NCBI RefSeq assembly: GCF_016583795.1
Contig: NZ_NRRS01000020.1
Location: 1 to 57,266, forward strand
DNA: 57,266 nt
Direction of reading: 5' to 3'
Source of the DNA: Rhabdochromatium marinum
GTDB lineage: Bacteria > Pseudomonadota > Gammaproteobacteria > Chromatiales > Chromatiaceae
The notes below the pieces were generated by a model that ran no database searches, was not told the origin of the DNA, and saw nothing but the letters and a program-made list of their open reading frames with translations. Positions 50,085-57,266 of this stretch are shown here, piece by piece (position 1 is the first letter of the stretch; the number at the start of each line of letters is the position of its first letter). The position numbers and the translations under genes were made by a program.

Positions 50085-51848
50085 ATGAAACATCACCCAA
50101 TCACTGGGGTCCTTTTTGCTGCTCTTGCCACCATGGCATCAGCAACCTGGTCGGACACCACTCAATGGTCGACTGATGGCTACGAGATTTTGCGCAATGG
50201 CGAACCATTCTTCGCCAAAGGCGTAGCCTACTATCCTCTACCAATCGGCAATCGCCAGAAGGACATGCCCTATGGGGATTTCTTCTACAACTTTGAGGGG
50301 CAAAATCCGGTCTGGAAAAACATCCTTGATCGCGACCTTCCGGCCATGCGCCGCGCAGGCGTGAATATGATCCGCCTTTACGCCATGTGGGCCTGGGCCA
50401 ATGAAAGGTGGGAAGTCATGCCACTGAATGTCGATAAAACACGTACCCTCAGCCATCAAAAATTCCTTGATATGGCTTGGAATAATGGCGTCGACCCCAT
50501 GCATGTGCTAGTGACCGTCTTTATTGAGTCCGGAAGTTGGCAAAATACCAACTACCAGGCGCAAATCGAGGACGTTTATCGCCAACTTGCCTCCGAAATG
50601 AAAGATCATCCCGCACTAATGGGCTTTATCGTCGGTAATGAACTCAACGACAGCTCAACTATTCAAAATCCGGAGTTTTGGGCCTGGCTTGACCGCCTTG
50701 GCAGCATCATTAAGGAAGAAGCGCCGGATAAACTGGTCACTACCTCCCTCGTCGATGACGGCTTGGCGTCGGTTCGCGCCGGCAAAGAACTCGGTCCACA
50801 GGAAAACGGCGTGCCCTTGCCGAACATCGACGTCTGGGGCCTAAATATCTACCGTGGCAATGGCACGAACGGTTTTACCCCCGAGTTGTGGAACGAATTC
50901 CAACGTGATGGCGATCGGCCGCTGCTCTTTACCGAATGGGGCGTACCAGCCTCATTCCATGAGCCGGACGCCCCTTATAGCCAAGGTGGCATTCCTGCGG
51001 AACTTCCAAACCGTGCCAGTGCTCAGTCCGACTGGCTAGTTAATCATTATGAGGATATGACCGATAACAGCGTCCTCACGGGCGGTCTAACCTCGGGCGG
51101 AGCCTTGTTCATGTGGTCTGATGGTTGGGACAAACAGGGATGCAATAGCTGCGAGCCGAATGTTCAGGACGGCAGTGACGGAACCGGCTCATTTCCTGGT
51201 CACTGGTGGGATGAGGAATGGTTTGGTATTAATGCCGTGGTCAAGGATCCAAGCCGCCCCTGGGATGAGAATTGGAACGTGGCCGCCAACCGACCTTGGC
51301 CAGCTGACACCCTGGTACCACGCGCGGCTTATGACAGCATCTCCCGGTTGTTCAACGACCTTGATCCGGAGGTCTCGGTGCGCGCGCGCGAACAACCTCG
51401 AGCAATGGCAGTTTTCGCGCAGAGCTTTGCCGACATCAAGACAGAGGGTGACGGCAACGGGGCCATACTCGAATTGGCAGCGAACGGCGAGACTGTCATT
51501 GGCTCGGGCGAATCCTTCCGCCTGCTGCTAGGCGTCAATCCCAATGCCTACAAGGGGGCCCTGGCACGCTGGTACCTGGGCGCGACGGCTTATCGCAGTG
51601 ATGATCCCGAGGACTTTGACGTCTACCACTATAGCCCGTCAGGAAACTGGAAACGGGCGTCAGATCAGAACTTGGCTTTGCCAAGTACACCTGCTTGGGA
51701 AGGCCCGGTGTCGCAACTCGACAACTTCGAAGCCTATCGCGGCAGCCTTCCGCCCGGGCGCTATGACTTCAACTTCGCGCTCACTACGGAAGAACCCGAG
51801 GAGGGCTACCGAATGTTTTTCGACTCCACCACTTTGGTTGTCGAATGA
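50085..51848 (+). CDS. Secreted glycoside hydrolase, clan GH-A (GH5/GH2/GH72-like)
   Basis: The 587-aa protein has a signal peptide (about residues 1-23). A TIM-barrel domain (about 35-340) carries the acid/base Glu186 in VGNELND and the nucleophile Glu284 in TEWGVPA, in the clan GH-A pattern. FFAKGVAYYPLP and GVNMIRLYAMWAW match the barrel strands. A C-terminal region of about 200 residues is probably a beta-sandwich. The exact family and substrate (a beta-glucan is likely) are undetermined. ATG 50085 is chosen over ATG 50073 because GGGAGGA lies five bases before it. Confidence 0.72.
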   Translation: MKHHPITGVLFAALATMASATWSDTTQWSTDGYEILRNGEPFFAKGVAYYPLPIGNRQKDMPYGDFFYNFEGQNPVWKNILDRDLPAMRRAGVNMIRLYAMWAWANERWEVMPLNVDKTRTLSHQKFLDMAWNNGVDPMHVLVTVFIESGSWQNTNYQAQIEDVYRQLASEMKDHPALMGFIVGNELNDSSTIQNPEFWAWLDRLGSIIKEEAPDKLVTTSLVDDGLASVRAGKELGPQENGVPLPNIDVWGLNIYRGNGTNGFTPELWNEFQRDGDRPLLFTEWGVPASFHEPDAPYSQGGIPAELPNRASAQSDWLVNHYEDMTDNSVLTGGLTSGGALFMWSDGWDKQGCNSCEPNVQDGSDGTGSFPGHWWDEEWFGINAVVKDPSRPWDENWNVAANRPWPADTLVPRAAYDSISRLFNDLDPEVSVRAREQPRAMAVFAQSFADIKTEGDGNGAILELAANGETVIGSGESFRLLLGVNPNAYKGALARWYLGATAYRSDDPEDFDVYHYSPSGNWKRASDQNLALPSTPAWEGPVSQLDNFEAYRGSLPPGRYDFNFALTTEEPEEGYRMFFDSTTLVVE

Positions 51849-51851
51849 CGA

Positions 51852-52601
51852 TTAATCCGTAACTGTCCCGTCCCGGAGGATGGACGGGACGATGACCATG
51901 GCCGCAACCACTGGACTCAGATGCGCGTGTAGCGCTGCGAATGGCAGAGTGGTAACTAGGTTGGCGACCATTGTCGAGCACCCAGAACTCGAACGCAGCT
52001 TGATCCATCGTTTGATGCCAAAGGCGGTGAGCATGAGGGCCGCCAAGCCTACCAGTGGGCCGACATCGGTCCCACCGGCCAGGGCGAACTTCTGAATGGG
52101 CTCAAGCAGCAAGGTGAACACGCTGAAAATGGCCAGCACCGCGACAATGAAGCGCCCGGCTGCGGAACGCAGCTGTTCCTGCTCAAGCCGGTCGCGCAGT
52201 CGCAGCACCCGCTCGCTGATGTCGGCGATCACGGCCACCACGCCCTCGATCTGGCCGTCGTCACTGGAAACCAGCAGGTTGGTGCGCACAGTGACGAACT
52301 TCTCCACACCACTAGGCTTCAGAGTCAGCTCAATGGTTTGCGGCGTGCCGGGGGTGTAGATGGCTTCGAGCATGCAGTCGTTGAAAGCATCCAGCCCATC
52401 GTAACTGAGGAAGGTGTCGGCAAAGGTCTGCCCAACTGCGCCCTGGGCGGTCACGCCCAGCAGGGATTCGGCCACCGGGTTGATCATCAGGATGCGACCG
52501 TTGGGGGTCAAGGCGATGACACCATCCTTGATGCTGCCGAGAACATCCCGCGCCATGGTGGGCGGGAGGGATGGGATCGTATTCATTAGTTGATTCTTCA
52601 T
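51852..52601 (-). CDS. PAS-domain membrane protein without output domain
   Basis: The 249-aa protein has an N-terminal PAS domain (about 18-130; VIALTPNGRILMINPVAES) and a short charged linker. Three or four hydrophobic segments follow (AGRFIVAVLAIFSVFTLLL; VGPLVGLAALMLTAFGI; near the C-terminus). No kinase, cyclase or receiver is attached. It may modulate a partner such as the divergent PocR kinase. It ends three bases from the convergent hydrolase stop. Confidence 0.7.
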   Translation of the reverse strand: MKNQLMNTIPSLPPTMARDVLGSIKDGVIALTPNGRILMINPVAESLLGVTAQGAVGQTFADTFLSYDGLDAFNDCMLEAIYTPGTPQTIELTLKPSGVEKFVTVRTNLLVSSDDGQIEGVVAVIADISERVLRLRDRLEQEQLRSAAGRFIVAVLAIFSVFTLLLEPIQKFALAGGTDVGPLVGLAALMLTAFGIKRWIKLRSSSGCSTMVANLVTTLPFAALHAHLSPVVAAMVIVPSILRDGTVTD

Positions 52602-52612
52602 GTGATCGAGAG

Positions 52613-52631
52613 ATCATTGTAGACCAATGAT
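52613..52631. promoter_or_regulatory. Inverted repeat between the divergent sensor genes
   Basis: ATCATTG (52613-52619) and CAATGAT (52625-52631) are perfect 7-bp arms separated by TAGAC, in the 59-bp gap between the PAS gene and the PocR kinase gene. It could be a shared operator for both divergent genes. Confidence 0.45.
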
Positions 52632-52660
52632 TTATGCTGTTCAGCAAGGGGGACATCCGC

Positions 52661-54466
52661 ATGAAATTCACCGATCTCGTCGACATCAATGCCTTGCGCG
52701 AGCTCTGCCAAAGTTTCACCGCGCTGACCGGGGCGGTGACCGCTATCCTGGATCTTGAGGGTACCATCCTGGTGGCCACCGGCTGGCAGCGCATCTGCAC
52801 GCAATTTCATCGCGTTTGTCCTCAGACGGCTGCCCGCTGCCGCCAGAGCGATACGATGCTCGCCGGACGGCTCAACAGCGGCGAGCGCTACAATGTCTAT
52901 CGCTGTCAGAATGGCTTGGTCGATGTCGCCGTTCCCATCCATGTCAGCGGTGAGCATCTGGCTAACTTCTTCACTGGGCAGTTTTTCTTCGAGCCACCGA
53001 ATCTCGATTACTTTCGCCGCCAGGCGCGGGAATTCGGCTTCGACGAATCGGCTTATCTCAAGACTCTGGCGGAAGCACCCGTCTTCACCGAGACGCAAGT
53101 TCATTCGATGATGGACTTCCTAACCCGTCTGGCTCAGCTCATTGGCGAGATGGGTTTGGCGCGCATCCACTTGGTTGACGTTAACCGCGAGCTTCAGCAC
53201 CATCAAGCGCATCTGGCCGAGTTGGTTCAGGCCCGCACCGCCGAGCTGTCCCTGGCCAAGGATGAAGCCGAGTCGGCCAACCGCGCTAAGAGCACCTTTC
53301 TCGCAGTGATGAGCCACGAGTTCAAAACGCCGCTCAATGCCATTACCGAGACTTCCGCGTTGTTGCGCCGCGCGGATGGGGCACTGCAACGGGAACAATG
53401 GCTTGACCAGATCGACGCGGCGAGCGGTCGCTTGTTCGCGATGGTGGATTCGGTCCTCGATCTCTCCAAGCTCGAGATCGGCCATTTGGTACTCGACCGC
53501 ATTGATTTCTGGTTGGAAGATGTCATGGGGCGTCTGGCCAATGACATCGGCCCCAAGGCCGAGGCCAAGGACATTGAGCTGATTTTCGATCTCAGCCCCG
53601 ACATTCCCACCGCCCTGGTGGGGGATCCGCTGCGCCTCGGCCAAATTCTGTTCCATCTCGCTGACAATGCGGTGAAATTCACTGCACCCGGCGGAGAGGT
53701 CGTGGTGTGCGCCGAAGCCTATACCGTCCACTCCGCTTCTGCCCTGGAACTCCATTGTTCCGTGCGTGACACCGGCATCGGGATCAGCGAGGTTCAGCAG
53801 GCGATGCTGTTTCGCCCCTTTGCCCAGGCAGACATGGCTGCATCTACATCTCGTCGTCATTCAGGGATCGGACTGGGGCTGGTCATCGCCAAAAAACTCG
53901 TCGAGCTCATGAGCGGGTTGATCTGGGTCGAGAGTACGTCCGGTCAGGGCAGTCGGTTCGAATTCACGGTCCACCTTGGCCGTCAACCCACCGATGTTCG
54001 TGCGCTGGCTCAGGCCATGGTGCGCGTGCTGCTCCCGCGACAGCTCTTGATTATTGACGACAATGCCACCTCGGGTCGCAGCCTGCAGCAGACCCTCCAG
54101 ACCATGGGCTTTGGCGCCGAAGCGGTGCTCAGTGGTGCGACCGCAATCGAGCGGGTTCAAGCAACAGAGGCTCCAGCTTTCGACCTGGTTTTGGTCGATT
54201 GGCGGATGCCCGCGATGGATGCTTTGGCCACCATCCGCACCATGAGGTCGCTCGTCGGTGAAACTCCGGTGGCAATGGTGATCATGGGCACCGCCCGGGA
54301 GTTAGCGGCAGCCAAGCAAGAGGCCCAGGAGACCGGGATGCCAGCCTCAGAGATTGCCGGCTATTTGACCAAGCCGGTGATGCTCTCGTCGCTGCTCGAC
54401 CTGATGCGCGAGGTGTTGATGTTGCAGCGCGCACCGACCGGCAAGATCGATCCTGTCATGCACTGA
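52661..54466 (+). CDS. PocR-domain hybrid histidine kinase with receiver
   Basis: The 601-aa protein begins with a PocR sensory domain (about 3-165) containing cysteines that may bind metal or ligand (CTQFHRVCPQTAARC; YRCQNGLVDVAVPI). A coiled coil leads to HisKA with the phosphoryl-acceptor His219 in MSHEFKTPLNAI, HATPase_c (HLADNAVKF, DTGIGI, GIGLGLVIAKKL) and a C-terminal receiver (LIIDDNATSG; phospho-Asp in LVDWRMPAMDA). There are no transmembrane helices, so it senses in the cytoplasm. ATG 52661 has AAGGGGG eight bases upstream; ATG 52634 is possible. No cognate DNA-binding regulator is adjacent. Confidence 0.87.
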   Translation: MKFTDLVDINALRELCQSFTALTGAVTAILDLEGTILVATGWQRICTQFHRVCPQTAARCRQSDTMLAGRLNSGERYNVYRCQNGLVDVAVPIHVSGEHLANFFTGQFFFEPPNLDYFRRQAREFGFDESAYLKTLAEAPVFTETQVHSMMDFLTRLAQLIGEMGLARIHLVDVNRELQHHQAHLAELVQARTAELSLAKDEAESANRAKSTFLAVMSHEFKTPLNAITETSALLRRADGALQREQWLDQIDAASGRLFAMVDSVLDLSKLEIGHLVLDRIDFWLEDVMGRLANDIGPKAEAKDIELIFDLSPDIPTALVGDPLRLGQILFHLADNAVKFTAPGGEVVVCAEAYTVHSASALELHCSVRDTGIGISEVQQAMLFRPFAQADMAASTSRRHSGIGLGLVIAKKLVELMSGLIWVESTSGQGSRFEFTVHLGRQPTDVRALAQAMVRVLLPRQLLIIDDNATSGRSLQQTLQTMGFGAEAVLSGATAIERVQATEAPAFDLVLVDWRMPAMDALATIRTMRSLVGETPVAMVIMGTARELAAAKQEAQETGMPASEIAGYLTKPVMLSSLLDLMREVLMLQRAPTGKIDPVMH

Positions 54467-54527
54467 AAACGGCTGAGTCGCCGTGCGGCAAGCCGAGCCC
54501 ACCCAGCACCAGGAGCGGGTCCGCTCG

Positions 54528-56600
54528 CTAAAACCGCTCGAAGTCTTGCTCGTGTCCGGTACTGCCAAACTCATCGTCCGCAGAAGCCGCTTGGCTGTGA
54601 CGCGGGGCGCTTGCCGGCGCTGCTGTGGCAGCTGGGCTGGAGGCTGACCGCTTGCCGGCGGTCAGTTTGAAAAATGCCATGGTTTCCTGCAACTGCGCGG
54701 CTTGTCCGCTGAGTTCCTCGGCGGTAGCGGCCAGTTGCTCGGAGGCTGAGGCGTTTTGTTGGGTGGCCTTGTCGAGCTGACCCATGGCATCGTTGATCTG
54801 GGCAATGCCTGAGGCTTGCTCGCCGGAGGCGGCGGTGATCTCCTCAACCAGGTCGGCGGTTTTGATGATGTTGGGTACCATGGCTTCAAACATGCACCCA
54901 GCATCCTCAGCAATCGACACACTGTTGGTGGCGAGCTGATTGATTTCCTGTGCGGTGGTGCCGCTGTTTTCGGCCAGTTTGCGCACCTCGGCGGCGACCA
55001 CGGTAAAGCCCTTGCCATGTTCGCCGGCACGTGCGGCCTCAATCGCTGCATTGAGTGCGAGCAGATTGGTCTTGTAGGCGATTTCCTCAATCATGCCAAT
55101 TTTGCTGGCGATTTCCTTCATGGCCGTGACGGTGCGATTGACCGCTGCACCGCCCTCACGGGCTTCCTCAGCCGAGCTTTTTGAAATACTGTTGGTCACC
55201 CGCGCATTTTCGGTATTTTGCTGCACCGAGGCATTGAGTTCCTCAATGCTGGCGGTGGTTTCTTCGACGCTGGCGGCTTGCTCGGTGGCGCTTTGGCTCA
55301 GTGCCTGAGCGGTGGAGCTGACTTCGCTGGAAGCCGAAGACAGATTTTCAGCACCCACCCGAACCTCGCTCACCACCTCCTTGAGCTTGTCGGTCATCAC
55401 CGCCATCACCGCCATGACACTGGTCTTGTCACCAGCACGTACGTTCAGCGCACGCGTCAGGTCACCCTCGGCGAGCCGCCCGGCGACATCGACGAGTTCC
55501 CTCGGATCACCACCTAGCTGGCGTGAAGTGCCGCGTACAATCATGATGGCGGCTGTCAGCCCCAGTAGCAGAGCTACGAGGCCTGCTCCCATCAGCAGAT
55601 TACTCGAGGTATGACCCGAGTCAGCCATGGACTGCTGTAATCTGGTGGCATCTGCTTGCAGTTTAGCGCCCATGGCGCTCAGGTTTTGTTGCACTTGCAC
55701 CAGATTCGGCTCGGATTCGTTGCGGTAGATGGATGCCGCTTCCTGCACACGATCCAGCCGTTCTTCGTTGGTTTCGATAATGTCGTGCAAATAGCCAGCG
55801 ATGGTTTCCAGTGCCGGCATGGTAACGTCGCGATAGATGCCCTGGGCCTTCTCAACGCCCGCATTGCCGCTCTCTACACTCCCCCAGTCGCTGCTGTATT
55901 GATGGCCTTCGGCCAGCGCGGTTTGGATGTCTTGAGCGGATTGATGCAAGACATTGTGCGGTGCTGCGATCTCCTGGAAAATTTCCGCAAGCTGCGGCTC
56001 ATTTTGAATCAGGCGTGCGCCTTCGGGGCCATAGAGCAGCTTACCCAGGGCAGATTCGCGTGGATTCATCTGCACATTCAGGTTGGTGTCGCCGTTGAGC
56101 AAGGCCTCCTGTACCTGCATCGCCCAATGCAGCTGGCTATTTTCGATGTCGGAGATTTGCTGCGTCAGCGTCGGGTCAACCGGCTCGTAAACATCATTAA
56201 TAGCGACGGCTGATTCATGCAGCTTGCGATGCGGCTCCTCAATCGCTGCCAGCATTGGCTTGAGTGCCGGGAACATCATCTCGGCTTGCTGCCGCGCATC
56301 GCTGTAGTACCAACGCCCAAAGGCACACTGCGTTGGATCAAGCTGGATATCGAGTGTATTGACATCCTTGTCGAGGACAAAGGACTTCAGCGCCGATGCC
56401 CAGCTCAGGTGCTCAGCCTCGCGGGTGACCAGGTCTGTGCGCAAGTTGTCCGCCTGCACCACCTGTTCGGAGCTGGTGAGCGACGCGATCAGGCTTTGGA
56501 TTCCCAGTCCGACCCCAAACACCAGCAGCACCAGCACACTTGTAAAGCCGAGGGTGATTTTTGTGCTAAGCGTCATGTGACTTTTTTTCATTATTTTCAT
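54528..56600 (-). CDS. Methyl-accepting chemotaxis protein with two tandem CZB-like domains
   Basis: The 690-aa chemoreceptor has an N-terminal membrane helix (ITLGFTSVLVLLVFGVGLGI). Two consecutive periplasmic segments resemble the chemoreceptor zinc-binding (CZB) domain. The first has H64 (EAEHLSW), C92 (TQCAFGRWYY) and H124/H128 (PHRKLH). The second has H158, then S183 where Cys is expected (PRESALGKLL), and H215/H219 (PHNVLH). A second membrane helix, a HAMP domain and the signalling tip (YKTNLLALNAAIEAARAGEHG) follow. It lacks the NWETF-type CheR tether. ATG 56600 is only 17 bases from the iscB element hairpin, and no clear Shine-Dalgarno is seen; ATG 56576 is an alternative. Confidence 0.85.
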   Translation of the reverse strand: MKIMKKSHMTLSTKITLGFTSVLVLLVFGVGLGIQSLIASLTSSEQVVQADNLRTDLVTREAEHLSWASALKSFVLDKDVNTLDIQLDPTQCAFGRWYYSDARQQAEMMFPALKPMLAAIEEPHRKLHESAVAINDVYEPVDPTLTQQISDIENSQLHWAMQVQEALLNGDTNLNVQMNPRESALGKLLYGPEGARLIQNEPQLAEIFQEIAAPHNVLHQSAQDIQTALAEGHQYSSDWGSVESGNAGVEKAQGIYRDVTMPALETIAGYLHDIIETNEERLDRVQEAASIYRNESEPNLVQVQQNLSAMGAKLQADATRLQQSMADSGHTSSNLLMGAGLVALLLGLTAAIMIVRGTSRQLGGDPRELVDVAGRLAEGDLTRALNVRAGDKTSVMAVMAVMTDKLKEVVSEVRVGAENLSSASSEVSSTAQALSQSATEQAASVEETTASIEELNASVQQNTENARVTNSISKSSAEEAREGGAAVNRTVTAMKEIASKIGMIEEIAYKTNLLALNAAIEAARAGEHGKGFTVVAAEVRKLAENSGTTAQEINQLATNSVSIAEDAGCMFEAMVPNIIKTADLVEEITAASGEQASGIAQINDAMGQLDKATQQNASASEQLAATAEELSGQAAQLQETMAFFKLTAGKRSASSPAATAAPASAPRHSQAASADDEFGSTGHEQDFERF

Positions 56601-56617
56601 CAGTCTTGCGCGAGAAA

Positions 56618-56637
56618 CCCCGCCCTTCAGGGCGGGG
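56618..56637. repeat. Right-end hairpin of the IS200/IS605-type element
   Basis: The stem CCCCGCCCT/AGGGCGGGG with a two-base loop matches the subterminal hairpin recognised by the TnpA transposase of IS200/IS605 elements. It is placed just outside the iscB stop codon. Confidence 0.7.
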
Positions 56638-56664
56638 AGGTAGAGCGCACCGCGCGTAGCGCGG

Positions 56665-57266
56665 TTAACCCACCGGTTTCGCTGCCTCCGTTTGGGTTGG
56701 AGTGAATGCATAGCCATAGCCGTCGGCGCGTTGCAGCACTCGGCAATGGCGGTATGAAATCCCTTGGACCAGACCCGTTGCGGTCTGGAGATTGAAGCGC
56801 CCGGATGCACGAACGGCCACGCGCCCGAGATGGGTTCCGGCTTTCTTGCCCTTTGGCACCTCAGCGATGACCCGATCTCCGGTCTGGAATCCTTTAACGC
56901 GCTTCTCACGCATCAAATAACCGCGTGGAAAGCCAAAGCGGTTAAGACGGGTACGCTGGTAACAGCCGCGCCCGGTGGCCTTGATCGCAAGTGTCGGGAT
57001 GGCCCAGCCCTGCAGGGCATCGAGTTGACCCACACAGGCGGCATCAAGCGCATGGGTCTTGGGAATCCCAAGGCGCTGACGGTTGTATTTGGTCTGGCCG
57101 CCTGACCCCGTGGTCACGGGCAAGCCGGTGGCCTTGAGTTGTTCAAACAGCGCCCAGCGGGTGGCATTGACCGCTGCGGCATCGCGAAGCGGGGCCTTGG
57201 CCTGTGCCTGAATACGGCGCAACCGCTCGGGTTGATGAGCCAGAAACACCTCAATCGGCTGATTCC
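56665..57266 (-). CDS. iscB: RNA-guided endonuclease IscB, C-terminal part (cut by window edge)
   Basis: The reading frame is open to the window end; about 199 residues are visible. KAPLRDAAAVNATRWALF, TKYNRQRLGIPKTHALDAAC (including the RuvC-III His/Asp) and PKGKKAGTHLGRVAVRASG are IscB hallmarks, and the end LLQRADGYGY-like segment reads VLQRADGYGYAF. IscB uses an omega-RNA to guide DNA cleavage and is the ancestor of Cas9. The omega-RNA is expected upstream of the gene, beyond base 57266. The GTG at 57249 is not a real start, since NQPIEV continues the family sequence before it. Confidence 0.88.
   Translation of the reverse strand, partial: NQPIEVFLAHQPERLRRIQAQAKAPLRDAAAVNATRWALFEQLKATGLPVTTGSGGQTKYNRQRLGIPKTHALDAACVGQLDALQGWAIPTLAIKATGRGCYQRTRLNRFGFPRGYLMREKRVKGFQTGDRVIAEVPKGKKAGTHLGRVAVRASGRFNLQTATGLVQGISYRHCRVLQRADGYGYAFTPTQTEAAKPVG

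Larger units (their letters stand above)
56601..57266 (-). mobile_element. IS200/IS605-type element carrying iscB (right end; left part outside window)
   Basis: The iscB gene is followed by a perfect 9-bp hairpin (CCCCGCCCT at 56618-56626 with AGGGCGGGG at 56629-56637), typical of the right end of IS200/IS605 elements. A smaller 7-bp hairpin (ACCGCGC/GCGCGGT, 56649-56665) lies at the stop codon. The exact end is not fixed but must lie within about 17 bases of the chemoreceptor ATG. No TnpA is seen within the window. Confidence 0.7.

Noticed and set aside
1-57266. CRISPR arrays, tRNA or rRNA genes
   Set aside because: No regularly spaced repeats, no cloverleaf with a TTCRANNC arm and no rRNA-like stretch were noticed on either strand; this was a reading by eye, not a covariance search.

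Overview
The window looks like part of the chromosome of a purple sulfur gammaproteobacterium (Chromatiaceae-like). This is an inference from gene content: a type-IV-like sulfide:quinone oxidoreductase, hypCDE [NiFe]-hydrogenase maturation genes, cbb3 oxidase maturation genes (ccoI, ccoS), two GH57 genes, a photolyase and a GC-rich Gram-negative gene set. No rRNA, tRNA or CRISPR array was seen. At least three mobile elements mark the region: an ISAzo13-type transposase end at the left edge, an IS1634-like element with a frameshifted transposase (4703-6524), and an IS200/IS605-type element carrying iscB at the right edge.

Layout. 0.5-4.6 kb: a tight four-gene minus-strand operon (half-length SelD-like protein, unknown 136-aa protein, PLP-dependent Orn/Lys/Arg decarboxylase, divergent LysRS) behind a strong sigma70-like promoter overlapped by a perfect palindrome; this is the best candidate for an undescribed system. 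4.7-6.5 kb: IS1634-like element. 6.6-13.7 kb: ccoI and ccoS, normally neighbours, separated by a divergent membrane-stress module (zinc ribbon and SPFH-GYF on the minus strand, DUF2170 and PspA on the plus strand) and a class D beta-lactamase. 13.8-22 kb: peroxiredoxin, a 38-aa membrane peptide with a strong terminator, photolyase, dienelactone hydrolase, lipid kinase, sulfide:quinone oxidoreductase with a small partner, TauD-like dioxygenase. 22-28 kb: VapBC, tandem GH57 genes, histone-H1-like DUF2934 protein, pdxH, 2-hydroxyacid dehydrogenase. 28-33 kb: RND efflux pair and a small fibre-like protein. 33-38 kb: GT2, Uma2, ArnT-like GT39 and PAP2, an envelope glycan-modification operon. 38-42 kb: EVE protein, HDOD protein, and a decayed mrfA-mrfB helicase/exonuclease locus with internal deletions in both genes.

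41.9-47.1 kb: five overlapping or closely spaced membrane genes resembling complex I/Mrp membrane subunits (J-like, unknown, K-like, M/N-like, L-like) with no subunit H and no peripheral arm in view; several conserved proton-path residues appear substituted. They converge on hypE-hypD-hypC, which has an FNR-like box upstream of hypC. 50-57 kb: a secreted glycoside hydrolase, a PAS-membrane protein divergent from a PocR-histidine kinase-receiver hybrid, a chemoreceptor with two tandem CZB-like domains, and the iscB element ending just before the chemoreceptor start codon.

All family assignments were made by reading motifs by eye; no database search was run.
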